64,000 nt of DNA, taken from contig NZ_RPOC01000013.1 of the NCBI RefSeq assembly GCF_003946915.1, forward strand, positions 1 through 64,000. The letters are read 5' to 3'. Positions within the stretch are counted from its first letter, which is position 1, and each line of letters begins with the position of its first letter. The notes below the pieces were generated by a model. That model did no database searches, was not told the DNA's origin, and saw only the letters and a list, made by a program, of their open reading frames with translations. The position numbers and the translations under genes were made by a program. Below are positions 1 to 7,576 of this stretch, one piece after another. Source of the DNA: Flavobacterium ustbae. GTDB lineage: Bacteria > Bacteroidota > Bacteroidia > Flavobacteriales > Flavobacteriaceae.

Positions 1-41
1 ATATGTTTCTTTGAACTATTTAGACGCGAATGTACTCTCAT
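1..41 (-). CDS. possible 5' end of an unidentified gene leaving the window
   Basis: On the minus strand an ATG at 41-39 opens a frame that reads MRVHSRLNSSKKH and runs off the left edge. Thirteen codons are too few to identify a family. The upstream DNA (42-120) is AT-rich and could hold its promoter. This may be a real gene start or chance; the neighbouring sequence would decide. Confidence 0.25.
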   Translation of the reverse strand, partial: MRVHSRLNSSKKH

Positions 42-142
42 CCCTTTTCACTTTAATACTGTAAATTTACAAATTGTAAAAACTTATAAAACAACATTAC
101 AAACATAGGAGTGCGCTAAGTTTTTTTGTTTTATGTTTAAAT

Positions 143-184
143 AAAGTTCGCAAAGCTTTATCAATACAAAGCTTTGCGAACTTT
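143..184. repeat. 17-bp perfect inverted repeat of the CGCAAAG word family
   Basis: Arms at 143-159 (AAAGTTCGCAAAGCTTT) and 168-184 are perfect reverse complements around an 8-nt loop, followed by a T-rich tract. A further half copy (GCTTTGCGGTTAAATTT) lies near 222-240. The same words recur in the nested repeat at 60716-60872. The rest of 42-412 shows no gene. The hairpin could act as a terminator, but no gene clearly ends here inside the window. Confidence 0.75.
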
Positions 185-373
185 GCTTTTTTCAATTAAT
201 TTATTTTAGAGCAAAAACATTGCGTGCTTTGCGGTTAAATTTTTACTCCAGTTTAAGGCTTTCTTTGTTTTTAATATCGAGATTTCTTTTAGTTGTCTAG
301 CTGAGCGCCCTTCGACTCCGTTTAGGGTGATATTTCGTTGTCTTAAGTTTCAGGTTGGTTTCACGTTCCAACA

Positions 374-403
374 ACTTGAAACTTGAAACTTGAAACTTGA
401 AAC
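374..403. repeat. tandem ACTTGAA heptamer, four copies
   Basis: Four exact head-to-tail copies of ACTTGAA (374-401) lie immediately downstream of the nitrate reductase stop codon, which is at 413-415 on the minus strand. Related words (CCTGAAAC, CTTGAAAC) recur at 58176-58203 and, inverted, at 58757-58793. There is no coding potential; it is simple-sequence spacer DNA. Confidence 0.8.
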
Positions 404-412
404 AAAAAGAAA

Positions 413-3400
413 CTAAACTTTACATTTCGCCAATATCTCTTTAACTTCTGTTTTACAGCTTCCGCAGCCTAATCCGGCACCTGTATTTTTGCATAAATCG
501 GTAAAATCGCAAACCCCGCTTTTAATCGTTTCCTCAATATTTCCAGCTCCGACTTGACTGCAGGAACAAACCAGTTTTCCTAAAACCGGTTTTGCATTTG
601 AGCTTCCTCTGAGCAGTGTATTTCGTTTGTCGGATAATTCGATTTTGCTTTCGATCATGGTTTTGAATTCGGCAAACTCGTTTTTATCTCCCATTAAAAT
701 AGCTCCCACTAATAAATCATTTTTGACAATGCATTTTTTATAATAGCGCTGTTTTAAATCGGTAAAAACAATTTCTTCGTAAGAATCATCATTTTCAGGG
801 ATTTCGATATCACCAATGCTGCACAAATTAATGTCTTCTAGTTTTAGAATATTCATTAAAATAGAACCTTTGTAATAGCTGCTGATATCTCCGGCTAGAA
901 AATTGGCGAGAATATCGGCTTGTTCTTCAGCAGCAGAAGTGATTCCGAATAGTTTATTGTTGAATTCTGCTATTTCGCCAATAGCAAAAATATCAGGGTT
1001 AGAAGTTTGCAAATACTGATTTACTTTAACGCCTCGTCCGCAGGCTAAACCGCTTTCGCGCGCAATTTCGATATTAGGAATCGTTCCAATTGTATAAACA
1101 ATTGCGTTTGCCGTAATAATTTTTCCACTTTTTAAAGCAATTTCAATTTCATTTGGGTTATCGGTGTCAAAAACCGTACTGACTTCATTATCAAAATAAA
1201 TTTGAATATCTCTTAATTGTACTTCTTCAGCCAATAGTTTACTCGAAATTCGATCCAATTGACGTTCCATTAAACGAGACGCTCGCTGAATAATAGTCGT
1301 TTTTACTTTTTTATGTTTTAATGCGGCCGCCAATTCCAAGCCTAGTAAACCGCCTCCAATGATAACCACATGCTGTTCTTCTGGCGGAAGATTTGTATTA
1401 TCTAAATGTTTCTTTAATCGGTCGGCATCTTCTTTTTTTCGAACAGTGAAACGACCTGGAAGGTGTAGTTGTGCATTTTCTGGTACAAAAGGACGGCTTC
1501 CGGTAGCCAAAATTAAAGAATCGTAAGTGTGTTTTTCGCCATTACTGTCTGTAACAATTTTTTGTTCTGCGTCGATTTTGTTAATCGCAACGCCTACTTT
1601 CATTGTTATTTTTAATTTTTGAAGTGATTCACCATCTTTTACCTTTAGTAATTGTTCCCAGCTGAATTCGCCGGTCATATATTCTGGAAGTAAAACACGA
1701 TTGTAGAACGGATTTATTTCATTAGAAAAAACAATAATTTCGTCTGTAGAATTAAATTCTCGATAGTTCTGAATAAATCGGAAAGAAGCTGCGCCCGCAC
1801 CGACAACTGCAATTTTTTGAAACGGTTTTACATATTTTTTAATCGAAACGGTTGTGAACTTAAAATCGGGTTCTTTTGAAATTGGATCGACAACAGTATT
1901 CGTTAAATTATTGGTTCGGTTTAAGTCATTTTCGAGTTGTTTTCCCCAATGCATGGGCAGGAAAAGTACCTTTTCTTTTATAGTATCTGTAACTTTTGCT
2001 TTAACACGGACTTCACCATTTTTGCTGGAAACGACTACGATATCACCGTTTTTAATGTCATTTTTAAAAGCATCAATCGGATTGATTTCTAAAACTGGAC
2101 TCGGAATATGGGTTAATAATCGTGATACTTTTCCGGTTTTTGTCATCGTATGCCACTGATCGCGAATTCTTCCTGTTGTTAGTATAAAAGGAAATTCGGC
2201 ATTGGGCTGAACCGATGTGTTTTCTATAGAAACAGGAAGATTAAAAATCGCTTTTCCTGAAGGTGTATAGAATTTTTTATCGGTGAACAATCTCGGCGTT
2301 CCGGGATGATTATAATCTGGAACTGGCCATTGGAAAGTGCCTTCGTTTTTTAAACGATTATAGTTTAAAAAAGAAATGTCAATATTGGTATTTTTAGTAA
2401 GCGCGCAATGTTCTTTGTAGATTTCTTCGGCACTGTTGAAATTGAATCCGTTGAAATTCATTTTCTTAGCAAAGCGAATTAAAATTTCAATATCTGGCAA
2501 AGCTTCTCCTGGGGCATTTATTCCCTTTGGCAAATAAGAAATACGGCGTTCCGAATTGGTCATCGTTCCTTCTTTTTCCAGCCATCCTGCGGCAGGTAAT
2601 AATAAATCGGCAAATTTTGCTGTATCAGCATTATGCGAAATATCCTGAACAACTACGAATTTGGCATTTTGAAGCGCTTTTTCCACACGACGTGAATCGG
2701 GTAAACTAACTAACGGATTAGTGCAGATAATCCAAACGGCTTTCATTTTTCCAGATTCTAAGGCTTCGAACATTTCTGTAGCGGTTAAGCCGGGTTTGTC
2801 AGAAATGGCGTCTACGCCCCAGAAATCGGCCACTTCTTTGCGATGTGCAGGATTGGCAATGTCTTTATGCGCAGCTAGAAGTGTTGCCATGCCACCAACT
2901 TCACGTCCGCCCATAGCGTTGGGCTGACCCGTTAAAGAAAATGGCCCTGAACCTGGTTTTCCAATTTGTCCCGTTAATAGAGATAAATTCAGTAAAGCCG
3001 TATTTTTATCAACACCAACAGCACTTTGATTCAATCCCATTGCCCAAAGCGAAATAAATCCTTTTGCTTTTCCGATAAGGTCGGCGGCAAGTTTGATGTC
3101 AGGAACAGAAATACCGCAAAGTTTAGAGGCTTTTTCAAGCGAAGTTCCTAAAACTAAATCTTTATATTGTTTAAAGTTTTCGGCATTATTTTTCACAAAA
3201 TCATGATCTACATATCCTTTTTCTATAATTCGTTTGGCAATGGCATGATAGAGAATAATGTCTGAGCCAGGAATAATCTGTAAGTGTAAATCGGTAAAAG
3301 CAGCTGTGTCTGTTCGTCTCGGATCTATACAAATGATTTTTGTCTTCGGATTTTTTTCTTTGTGTTTTTCAAGTCTTCTGAATAGAATAGGGTGGCACCA

Positions 3401-3931
3401 TGCAGGATTTGCTCCTGTAATTAGAAAAGTATCTGCCAATTCAATATCATCGTAAGCAATTGGGACAGAATCTTCTCCAAAAGTCTTTTTGTATCCTACT
3501 ACTGCAGAACTCATGCAAAGTCTGGAATTGGTATCGATATTGTTGGTTTTCAAAAACCCTTTAACCAGTTTGTTGACTAAATAATATTCTTCCGTTAAAC
3601 ATTGACCCGAAATATAAAAACCAACGCTGTCTGGACCGTGCTTTTTAATTATTGAAGCAAAAACAGCTGCGGCGCGGTCTAGAGCTGTGTCCCAGCTTAC
3701 GCGTTCCAGCGGATAAGATTTACTTCCTCGCATTTCAGGATATAAAATCCTATCAGAAGTGTCGTTAACTACGTAGTGTAGGTTCATTCCTTTAGAACAC
3801 AACATTCCCTTATTTACAGGATGATCTTTGTCGCCTTCGACCATTACACCGTTTTTAGCATCGTTGGTTACTATTATACCACAGCCAACGCCACAGTAGG
3901 AACAGGTAGTTTTGATCTTCGTAGTTTGCAT
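413..3931 (-). CDS. nasA: assimilatory nitrate reductase fused to an FAD-dependent reductase and BFD-type [2Fe-2S] domain
   Basis: Predicted cytoplasmic reduction of nitrate to nitrite. Residues about 1-690 are a molybdopterin oxidoreductase of the NasA/NapA class. The [4Fe-4S] ligands are C10, C13, C17 and C45, and C139 (in SRLCMSSAV) is the expected Mo-ligand cysteine. From about residue 705 an FAD/NAD(P)-binding reductase begins (KIAVVGAGAASF), with a second dinucleotide fold at VVIIGGGLLGLELA, resembling the N-terminal half of NirB. The last ~50 residues are a BFD-like [2Fe-2S] domain (CSC...CGSC). At 1172 residues the protein joins what are separate catalytic (NasA) and electron-transfer (NasC) subunits in Klebsiella. 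There is no Tat signal, which fits assimilation. It is divergent from the Crp/Fnr gene, with a shared operator at 4010-4025. Confidence 0.93.
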   Translation of the reverse strand: MQTTKIKTTCSYCGVGCGIIVTNDAKNGVMVEGDKDHPVNKGMLCSKGMNLHYVVNDTSDRILYPEMRGSKSYPLERVSWDTALDRAAAVFASIIKKHGPDSVGFYISGQCLTEEYYLVNKLVKGFLKTNNIDTNSRLCMSSAVVGYKKTFGEDSVPIAYDDIELADTFLITGANPAWCHPILFRRLEKHKEKNPKTKIICIDPRRTDTAAFTDLHLQIIPGSDIILYHAIAKRIIEKGYVDHDFVKNNAENFKQYKDLVLGTSLEKASKLCGISVPDIKLAADLIGKAKGFISLWAMGLNQSAVGVDKNTALLNLSLLTGQIGKPGSGPFSLTGQPNAMGGREVGGMATLLAAHKDIANPAHRKEVADFWGVDAISDKPGLTATEMFEALESGKMKAVWIICTNPLVSLPDSRRVEKALQNAKFVVVQDISHNADTAKFADLLLPAAGWLEKEGTMTNSERRISYLPKGINAPGEALPDIEILIRFAKKMNFNGFNFNSAEEIYKEHCALTKNTNIDISFLNYNRLKNEGTFQWPVPDYNHPGTPRLFTDKKFYTPSGKAIFNLPVSIENTSVQPNAEFPFILTTGRIRDQWHTMTKTGKVSRLLTHIPSPVLEINPIDAFKNDIKNGDIVVVSSKNGEVRVKAKVTDTIKEKVLFLPMHWGKQLENDLNRTNNLTNTVVDPISKEPDFKFTTVSIKKYVKPFQKIAVVGAGAASFRFIQNYREFNSTDEIIVFSNEINPFYNRVLLPEYMTGEFSWEQLLKVKDGESLQKLKITMKVGVAINKIDAEQKIVTDSNGEKHTYDSLILATGSRPFVPENAQLHLPGRFTVRKKEDADRLKKHLDNTNLPPEEQHVVIIGGGLLGLELAAALKHKKVKTTIIQRASRLMERQLDRISSKLLAEEVQLRDIQIYFDNEVSTVFDTDNPNEIEIALKSGKIITANAIVYTIGTIPNIEIARESGLACGRGVKVNQYLQTSNPDIFAIGEIAEFNNKLFGITSAAEEQADILANFLAGDISSYYKGSILMNILKLEDINLCSIGDIEIPENDDSYEEIVFTDLKQRYYKKCIVKNDLLVGAILMGDKNEFAEFKTMIESKIELSDKRNTLLRGSSNAKPVLGKLVCSCSQVGAGNIEETIKSGVCDFTDLCKNTGAGLGCGSCKTEVKEILAKCKV

Positions 3932-3990
3932 TTCGTGTTCTATTTTGTGATACTACTTTTATTGAATGGTCTGACTTTAGAAAAGTACTT

Positions 3991-4031
3991 ACGCAAAAAT
4001 AAGTATTTTTACGTATTAATACGTATTTTTT
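3991..4031. promoter_or_regulatory. operator/promoter module between nitrate reductase and crp/fnr genes
   Basis: A perfect 16-bp palindrome, TACGTATTAATACGTA, occupies 4010-4025. On the minus strand it is followed by TACTTATTTTTGCGTA, whose TATTTTTG (4001-3994) fits the Bacteroidetes -7 box TAnnTTTG for the nitrate reductase gene. On the plus strand a TATTTTTG at 4045-4052 could serve the regulator gene. Nearly the same 40-nt arrangement precedes nirB at 17322-17363. I infer that the site is bound by the adjacent Crp/Fnr regulator; no binding data are available. Confidence 0.65.
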
Positions 4032-4107
4032 GAATTTATTTTTTTATTTTTGATGAAAATAAATGAGGAACAACAACTTAGTTTTTAATGTGCTAAAATT
4101 AGAACTC

Positions 4108-4812
4108 ATGAAAGAAGAACAAACCATCTGTTATTCCTGTACCAACGAAAATTGTTTTATTAAGAAGCATCTGCATTTAGAGAAGATGACAAGTTATATT
4201 TCTAAAAAACAAAATATTACCTGCAAAAAAACACATCGTTTTATTACAGAAGGAGCACCTCTTAACGGACTTTATTTTATTTGTAAAGGAAAAGCAAAAA
4301 CGGTTAAAACAGGAATTAACGGTCGTGAACAAATAGTGCGTTTGACAAAAAATGGCGATATCATAGGTTTTCGCGGATTTGGAACCAGTAAACGGTATTT
4401 AATTGGGGCATATGCTCTGGAAGATACTGTTTTGTGCAATTTTAGCAACGAAATTATGCTGGAAATTCTACAGCAGATTCCTGAATTTACATATGCGTTG
4501 ATGTTATTTTATGCTGAAGAATTAAACAAAAGTGAAAATAATATCCGCAAGATCGCCCATATGAATGTTCGCGAACGTGTGATAGACTTATTACTTTACA
4601 TTCATCGCAAATTTGGACAAGTAAATGGTTTAATCGATATTGAGCTTTCGCGAAAGGAAATTGCCGACTTTGCGGGAACTACAGAAGAACAAGCGATTCG
4701 TATTTTATCAAGTCTTAAAAAAGAAGCTTTGATTAAAACGGAAGGTAAGCGCGTTGGGATTCTGGGAATTTCAGAATTACGATCTGAAATTATGGAGCAT
4801 AAGTATTTTTGA
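4108..4812 (+). CDS. Crp/Fnr-family transcriptional regulator with N-terminal cysteine cluster
   Basis: The protein is 234 residues with a cyclic-nucleotide-binding-like beta barrel (about 35-150) and a C-terminal winged helix-turn-helix (SRKEIADFAGTTEEQAIRIL). An ATG at 4063 would add 15 residues (MRNNNLVFN...) that look unlike a normal N-terminus. I chose 4108 because it places the conserved-looking CYSCTNENCFIKK right at the start. C8, C11 and C16 (CX2CX4C) plus C39 resemble, but do not match, the FNR iron-sulfur ligand pattern (CX2CX5C plus a distant Cys). Divergence from the nitrate reductase gene and the shared TACGTA operator suggest that it controls nitrate assimilation, perhaps with oxygen or NO/redox input. 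This function is inferred. Confidence 0.85.
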   Translation: MKEEQTICYSCTNENCFIKKHLHLEKMTSYISKKQNITCKKTHRFITEGAPLNGLYFICKGKAKTVKTGINGREQIVRLTKNGDIIGFRGFGTSKRYLIGAYALEDTVLCNFSNEIMLEILQQIPEFTYALMLFYAEELNKSENNIRKIAHMNVRERVIDLLLYIHRKFGQVNGLIDIELSRKEIADFAGTTEEQAIRILSSLKKEALIKTEGKRVGILGISELRSEIMEHKYF

Positions 4813-4880
4813 TTTTTAGAGGTAGAGGTTTAAAAGGGCAAATGGAAAAGGGGTTTGATTATTATATTTTTAAAATTTTC

Positions 4881-5045
4881 TTATTTGTATTTTTTTAAAA
4901 GCTGTGAAGTTGTTTTATATCTTCCATTTTTGAAATCTTCTTCAGATTTAGTTATTCTTTTATTTAACTCTTCAATTGAAATTGTTTTTTCTGTACTTCT
5001 AAATTTTGCTTCCGTTATATTTATTGTCTTTTTAATGCTTTTCAT
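4881..5045 (-). CDS. 54-residue antitoxin-like small protein overlapping the GT51-like gene
   Basis: The minus-strand ATG at 5045-5043 opens a 54-codon frame ending with TAA at 4883-4881. The translation includes ISIEELNKRITKSEEDF followed by KNGRYKTTSQLLKKYK. This resembles the C-terminal half of small antitoxins (EELxxRIxxSxEDxxxGR) that neutralise RelE/ParE toxins. The start lies inside the last codons of the upstream gene (14-nt overlap), which suggests translational coupling. No toxin gene follows before the convergent Crp/Fnr gene. The similarity is by eye only, so it is best treated as an antitoxin-like orphan. Confidence 0.5.
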   Translation of the reverse strand: MKSIKKTINITEAKFRSTEKTISIEELNKRITKSEEDFKNGRYKTTSQLLKKYK

Positions 5046-5577
5046 TTTCTAATATTTTTTCAAAAACTAAAACTCTATTTCTTAGCTTTTCCTTATTTCT
5101 TATCGGATTATACAAAACGGAATTTTTTAGCATGGCTATCAAACTTAATAATTCCGTCTTATTTAATTGATTAATGTTTTTCTTGAAATAAAACTTTGAC
5201 GCATTTTCAATCCCTTTATTATCATATCCAAAATCATAGTGTAATAACAAGAATTTTAAACATTCTTCGTGAGTAAAATCTTTTTTTATTTTGAAATGAT
5301 ACAAAGCTTTTTTAAATAATGATGAATGGGAATTTGTCGGTATATTATTAGAAACAAATTGACATGGACAATCATTTTCTTCGATTCTTTCATATATTTT
5401 ATTATGAATCTCAACGATATGATTTAAATTTTCTTTTTGAGAATTCTTGACCTCTTTAGTGATGAATCTAAAATCTTCATTTTGATAAAGAGGATTAAAA
5501 TCACTTAGTAAATAAAGAATTAACAATACCAAAAGGATTATTACGCCAAGAAAAATTCTAATTGATTTTTTGATCAT
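5032..5577 (-). CDS. short membrane-anchored GT51 (penicillin-binding transglycosylase)-like protein
   Basis: The protein has 181 residues. Residues 6-26 are one transmembrane helix (FLGVIILLVLLILYLL). The C-terminal half, GIENASKFYFKKNINQLNK then LLSLIAMLKNSVLYNPIRN, follows the end of the GT51 peptidoglycan glycosyltransferase domain (GxxxAAxxYFgKxxxxLtxxEaalLAgxxxxPxxYnPxxn). NEDFRF at about 34-39 could echo the catalytic EDxxFxxH motif, but the histidine-glycine part and most of the donor-site region are missing. Full GT51 domains are about 170-200 residues outside the membrane helix, so this one is shortened and divergent. It could be a degenerate enzyme or a regulator of cell-wall synthesis. 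It overlaps the small antitoxin-like ORF downstream. Confidence 0.6.
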   Translation of the reverse strand: MIKKSIRIFLGVIILLVLLILYLLSDFNPLYQNEDFRFITKEVKNSQKENLNHIVEIHNKIYERIEENDCPCQFVSNNIPTNSHSSLFKKALYHFKIKKDFTHEECLKFLLLHYDFGYDNKGIENASKFYFKKNINQLNKTELLSLIAMLKNSVLYNPIRNKEKLRNRVLVFEKILENEKH

Positions 5578-5589
5578 AAATAAAAAATA

Positions 5590-6213
5590 TTACTTTTTCT
5601 TTCCCACAAATCGAATCACAGAACCAGTTCCATTATGAAATAAACCTTCGTTGAGTTCGATTTCTGTCTCTTCTAATTCGATGATTTCGTAATCAGGAAA
5701 ATCGGCTTTTATTTCTTCGATTGAAAATAATGATTCAATGTCTTTTGGACCGCCAACTTTATCGTTTATTGCTAGGTATTCTAAATGTTTTTTGCTGAAA
5801 GCTTCAAAAATGATAATGCCGTCTTTCTTTAGAAGTTTATCCAATTCTTTGTGCATTTTAGATTTAATTGTTGCGGGAAAATGCGCATAGATTAAAGCAA
5901 TTGCATCAAATTGTGCGGAATGAAAATCTAAAGTTTTCAATTCTCCAACCTGATAATCAATAGATACATTATTGTTTTTGGCGAGAAGAAGTGCTTTATT
6001 TCTGCCTTCTTCGCTAATATCAAATGCCGAAACTTGCCAGCCTAATTTTGCTGCAAAAATGGCATTTCGTCCTTCGCCTTCAGCAGGAAAAAGAATAGTG
6101 CCTGCATTTAGTTTTTCGATTTGTTCTTTTAGGAAATTGTTGGGTGCTGTGCCGTACGCAAATTCTTCGCTTTTATAGCGATCGTCCCATCTTTGAGTCC
6201 AGGTGTTGTTCAT
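5590..6213 (-). CDS. class I SAM-dependent methyltransferase (TehB-like)
   Basis: The protein has 207 residues. The Rossmann-fold SAM site is [20 protein letters not shown] (motif I), followed by [10 protein letters not shown] (acidic residue at the end of strand 2) and a [11 protein letters not shown] motif-IV region. The opening [21 protein letters not shown] is typical of small cytoplasmic methyltransferases of the tellurite/thiopurine type. The substrate cannot be predicted. It lies 5 nt from the next upstream gene (EEP phosphodiesterase) and 12 nt from the GT51-like gene, so all three could be one minus-strand transcript. Confidence 0.8.
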   Translation of the reverse strand: MNNTWTQRWDDRYKSEEFAYGTAPNNFLKEQIEKLNAGTILFPAEGEGRNAIFAAKLGWQVSAFDISEEGRNKALLLAKNNNVSIDYQVGELKTLDFHSAQFDAIALIYAHFPATIKSKMHKELDKLLKKDGIIIFEAFSKKHLEYLAINDKVGGPKDIESLFSIEEIKADFPDYEIIELEETEIELNEGLFHNGTGSVIRFVGKKK

Positions 6214-6218
6214 TGTAT

Positions 6219-6932
6219 TTATATATTGAATTTGATTATTAAAGGTTTATGATCACTGTACATTGTCCAGTCATGATAACTCCCAATTTCGACATTTTCT
6301 AAAGTTTCAATAAAATCATTTGAAGCAAAACAATAATCAAGATGATAGGGCTTATTTTCATGTCTATATAAGTACCATGTTGGATGTTCTTCTTTGCCTT
6401 GAATTTGATTAAAGTATCTATGATAAGTGCTGATAATATTTTTTTCTCCCAATTTATTTACGACTGTAGTATGATTTCCTTCTCTTCGTGGTTTGTCCCA
6501 AATGGTATTGCTATTAAAATCCCCAATCAAAATGGTTTTGGTTTCTTTAATTAAATTTTCATAGAAATTTATTGCTTTCCAAACTTGAGTTACATAAGCG
6601 CCGTCTTTATCTCCTGGATTATTTGCCCAGATGGCAAACAAGGTAAAATCAATTTTTCCACCTGTTACGGCTATTGGAAGAATATTTTTAAAATCAGGAT
6701 TGTGGCAATCCATTAATTTAAAACGATAATCTCCGTATGAAAAAATACCAAGTCCTTTATTCGCATTTGTACCGTACCAGAGAATATCTGATGGTAATTT
6801 GGTGTTGCTCGTAAATTTGAGTTTTTCAGGACTTTCACACTCAGAAATTACGGCAATATCAGGATTAAAAGCTTGAATAAAAGAAGCTTTTTTTCTAAAG
6901 GCCATATTGCAATTCCAAGCGATGAGTTTCAT
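6219..6932 (-). CDS. endonuclease/exonuclease/phosphatase (EEP) family protein
   Basis: The protein has 237 residues. EEP-fold motifs in order are [13 protein letters not shown] (strand 1), SECESPEK (metal-binding Glu), [12 protein letters not shown] (GDFN metal site), [12 protein letters not shown] and [11 protein letters not shown] (catalytic SDH). No signal peptide is visible, so it is probably cytoplasmic. The family includes DNA nucleases, sphingomyelinases and inositol phosphatases; the sequence does not tell which. The gene has close spacing to the downstream methyltransferase. Confidence 0.85.
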   Translation of the reverse strand: MKLIAWNCNMAFRKKASFIQAFNPDIAVISECESPEKLKFTSNTKLPSDILWYGTNANKGLGIFSYGDYRFKLMDCHNPDFKNILPIAVTGGKIDFTLFAIWANNPGDKDGAYVTQVWKAINFYENLIKETKTILIGDFNSNTIWDKPRREGNHTTVVNKLGEKNIISTYHRYFNQIQGKEEHPTWYLYRHENKPYHLDYCFASNDFIETLENVEIGSYHDWTMYSDHKPLIIKFNI

Positions 6933-7015
6933 ACCTATTAATTAAAAAAATAATTATAAGTGAAATCAAATATACTATTTATAAATTTTTAAAAGGTTCT
7001 ATTTTATAACAAAAA

Positions 7016-7042
7016 GCCCTTTTTCAAAAACTGAAAAAGGGC
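7016..7042 (-). terminator. hairpin terminator downstream of the small secreted protein gene
   Basis: GCCCTTTTTCA (7016-7026) pairs with TGAAAAAGGGC (7032-7042). On the minus strand it follows the stop of the gene at 7074 and is succeeded by a U-rich stretch. Confidence 0.75.
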
Positions 7043-7073
7043 AATATCATTTGATTAATATCGCTTTGTAATT

Positions 7074-7439
7074 TTAGCCAACTAATGTTGTCAAACCACT
7101 ATTTACGTCAATTTCTGCAAAGTGATGTTTTCCCATAACGATAAGTAGTTTGTCAGAATTATAGCCAACATATCTTATTTCAGGATGCCCATTTTTTGGT
7201 TTTCCGCAAACAGAAATGACATTGGTTTGCCATTTCAATTTCTTCCTTTTGTAGGCAGAGATTGTTTGTAAATCATTTTCAACATAGTAAACAATGTTGT
7301 TTTTTTTAATGCCTCTTTTTTGCGTTTTCGCAAAATTTATTTCTGAGCCTTTTGAAATCAAGGCATCATTAAATTTTTGGGCAATACCAGTTTGGGTAAC
7401 CAAAAAGGTTAACATAGATAATTTTAGAAATGGTTTCAT
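7074..7439 (-). CDS. small secreted protein of unknown function
   Basis: The protein has 121 residues from the ATG at 7439, which opens a signal peptide (MKPFLKLSMLTFLVTQTGIAQ). A longer frame from 7472 adds 11 residues with no signal-like character. The mature part contains IKKNNIVYYVENDLQTISAY and repeated aromatic/beta-prone stretches (YVGYNSDKLLIVMGKHHFAEIDVNSG) that look like one or two beta-propeller or PQQ-like repeats. No family is recognised. Hairpins on both sides (7016-7042 and 7521-7548) suggest a monocistronic unit. Confidence 0.6.
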   Translation of the reverse strand: MKPFLKLSMLTFLVTQTGIAQKFNDALISKGSEINFAKTQKRGIKKNNIVYYVENDLQTISAYKRKKLKWQTNVISVCGKPKNGHPEIRYVGYNSDKLLIVMGKHHFAEIDVNSGLTTLVG

Positions 7440-7520
7440 TAGGATAGAATTTGGGGTTCTTAATCGGCTCAAATATAAATAATTAAATCATATAATAAAT
7501 TATTATATCATCAAAAAAAA

Positions 7521-7548
7521 TACCCTTTTCCGATTTTGGAAAAGGGTA
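7521..7548 (-). terminator. rho-independent terminator of the porin transcript
   Basis: TACCCTTTTCC (7521-7531) and GGAAAAGGGTA (7538-7548) form an 11-bp stem. The eight A's just left of it give a U tract on the minus strand. It lies 28 nt past the porin stop codon. Confidence 0.85.
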
Positions 7549-7576
7549 AAATTTATAAGTTAATTTTGTGAAAAAT

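Noticed and set aside
374..403. CRISPR array
   Set aside because: The repeated unit is 7 nt without spacers, and no cas genes are in the window.
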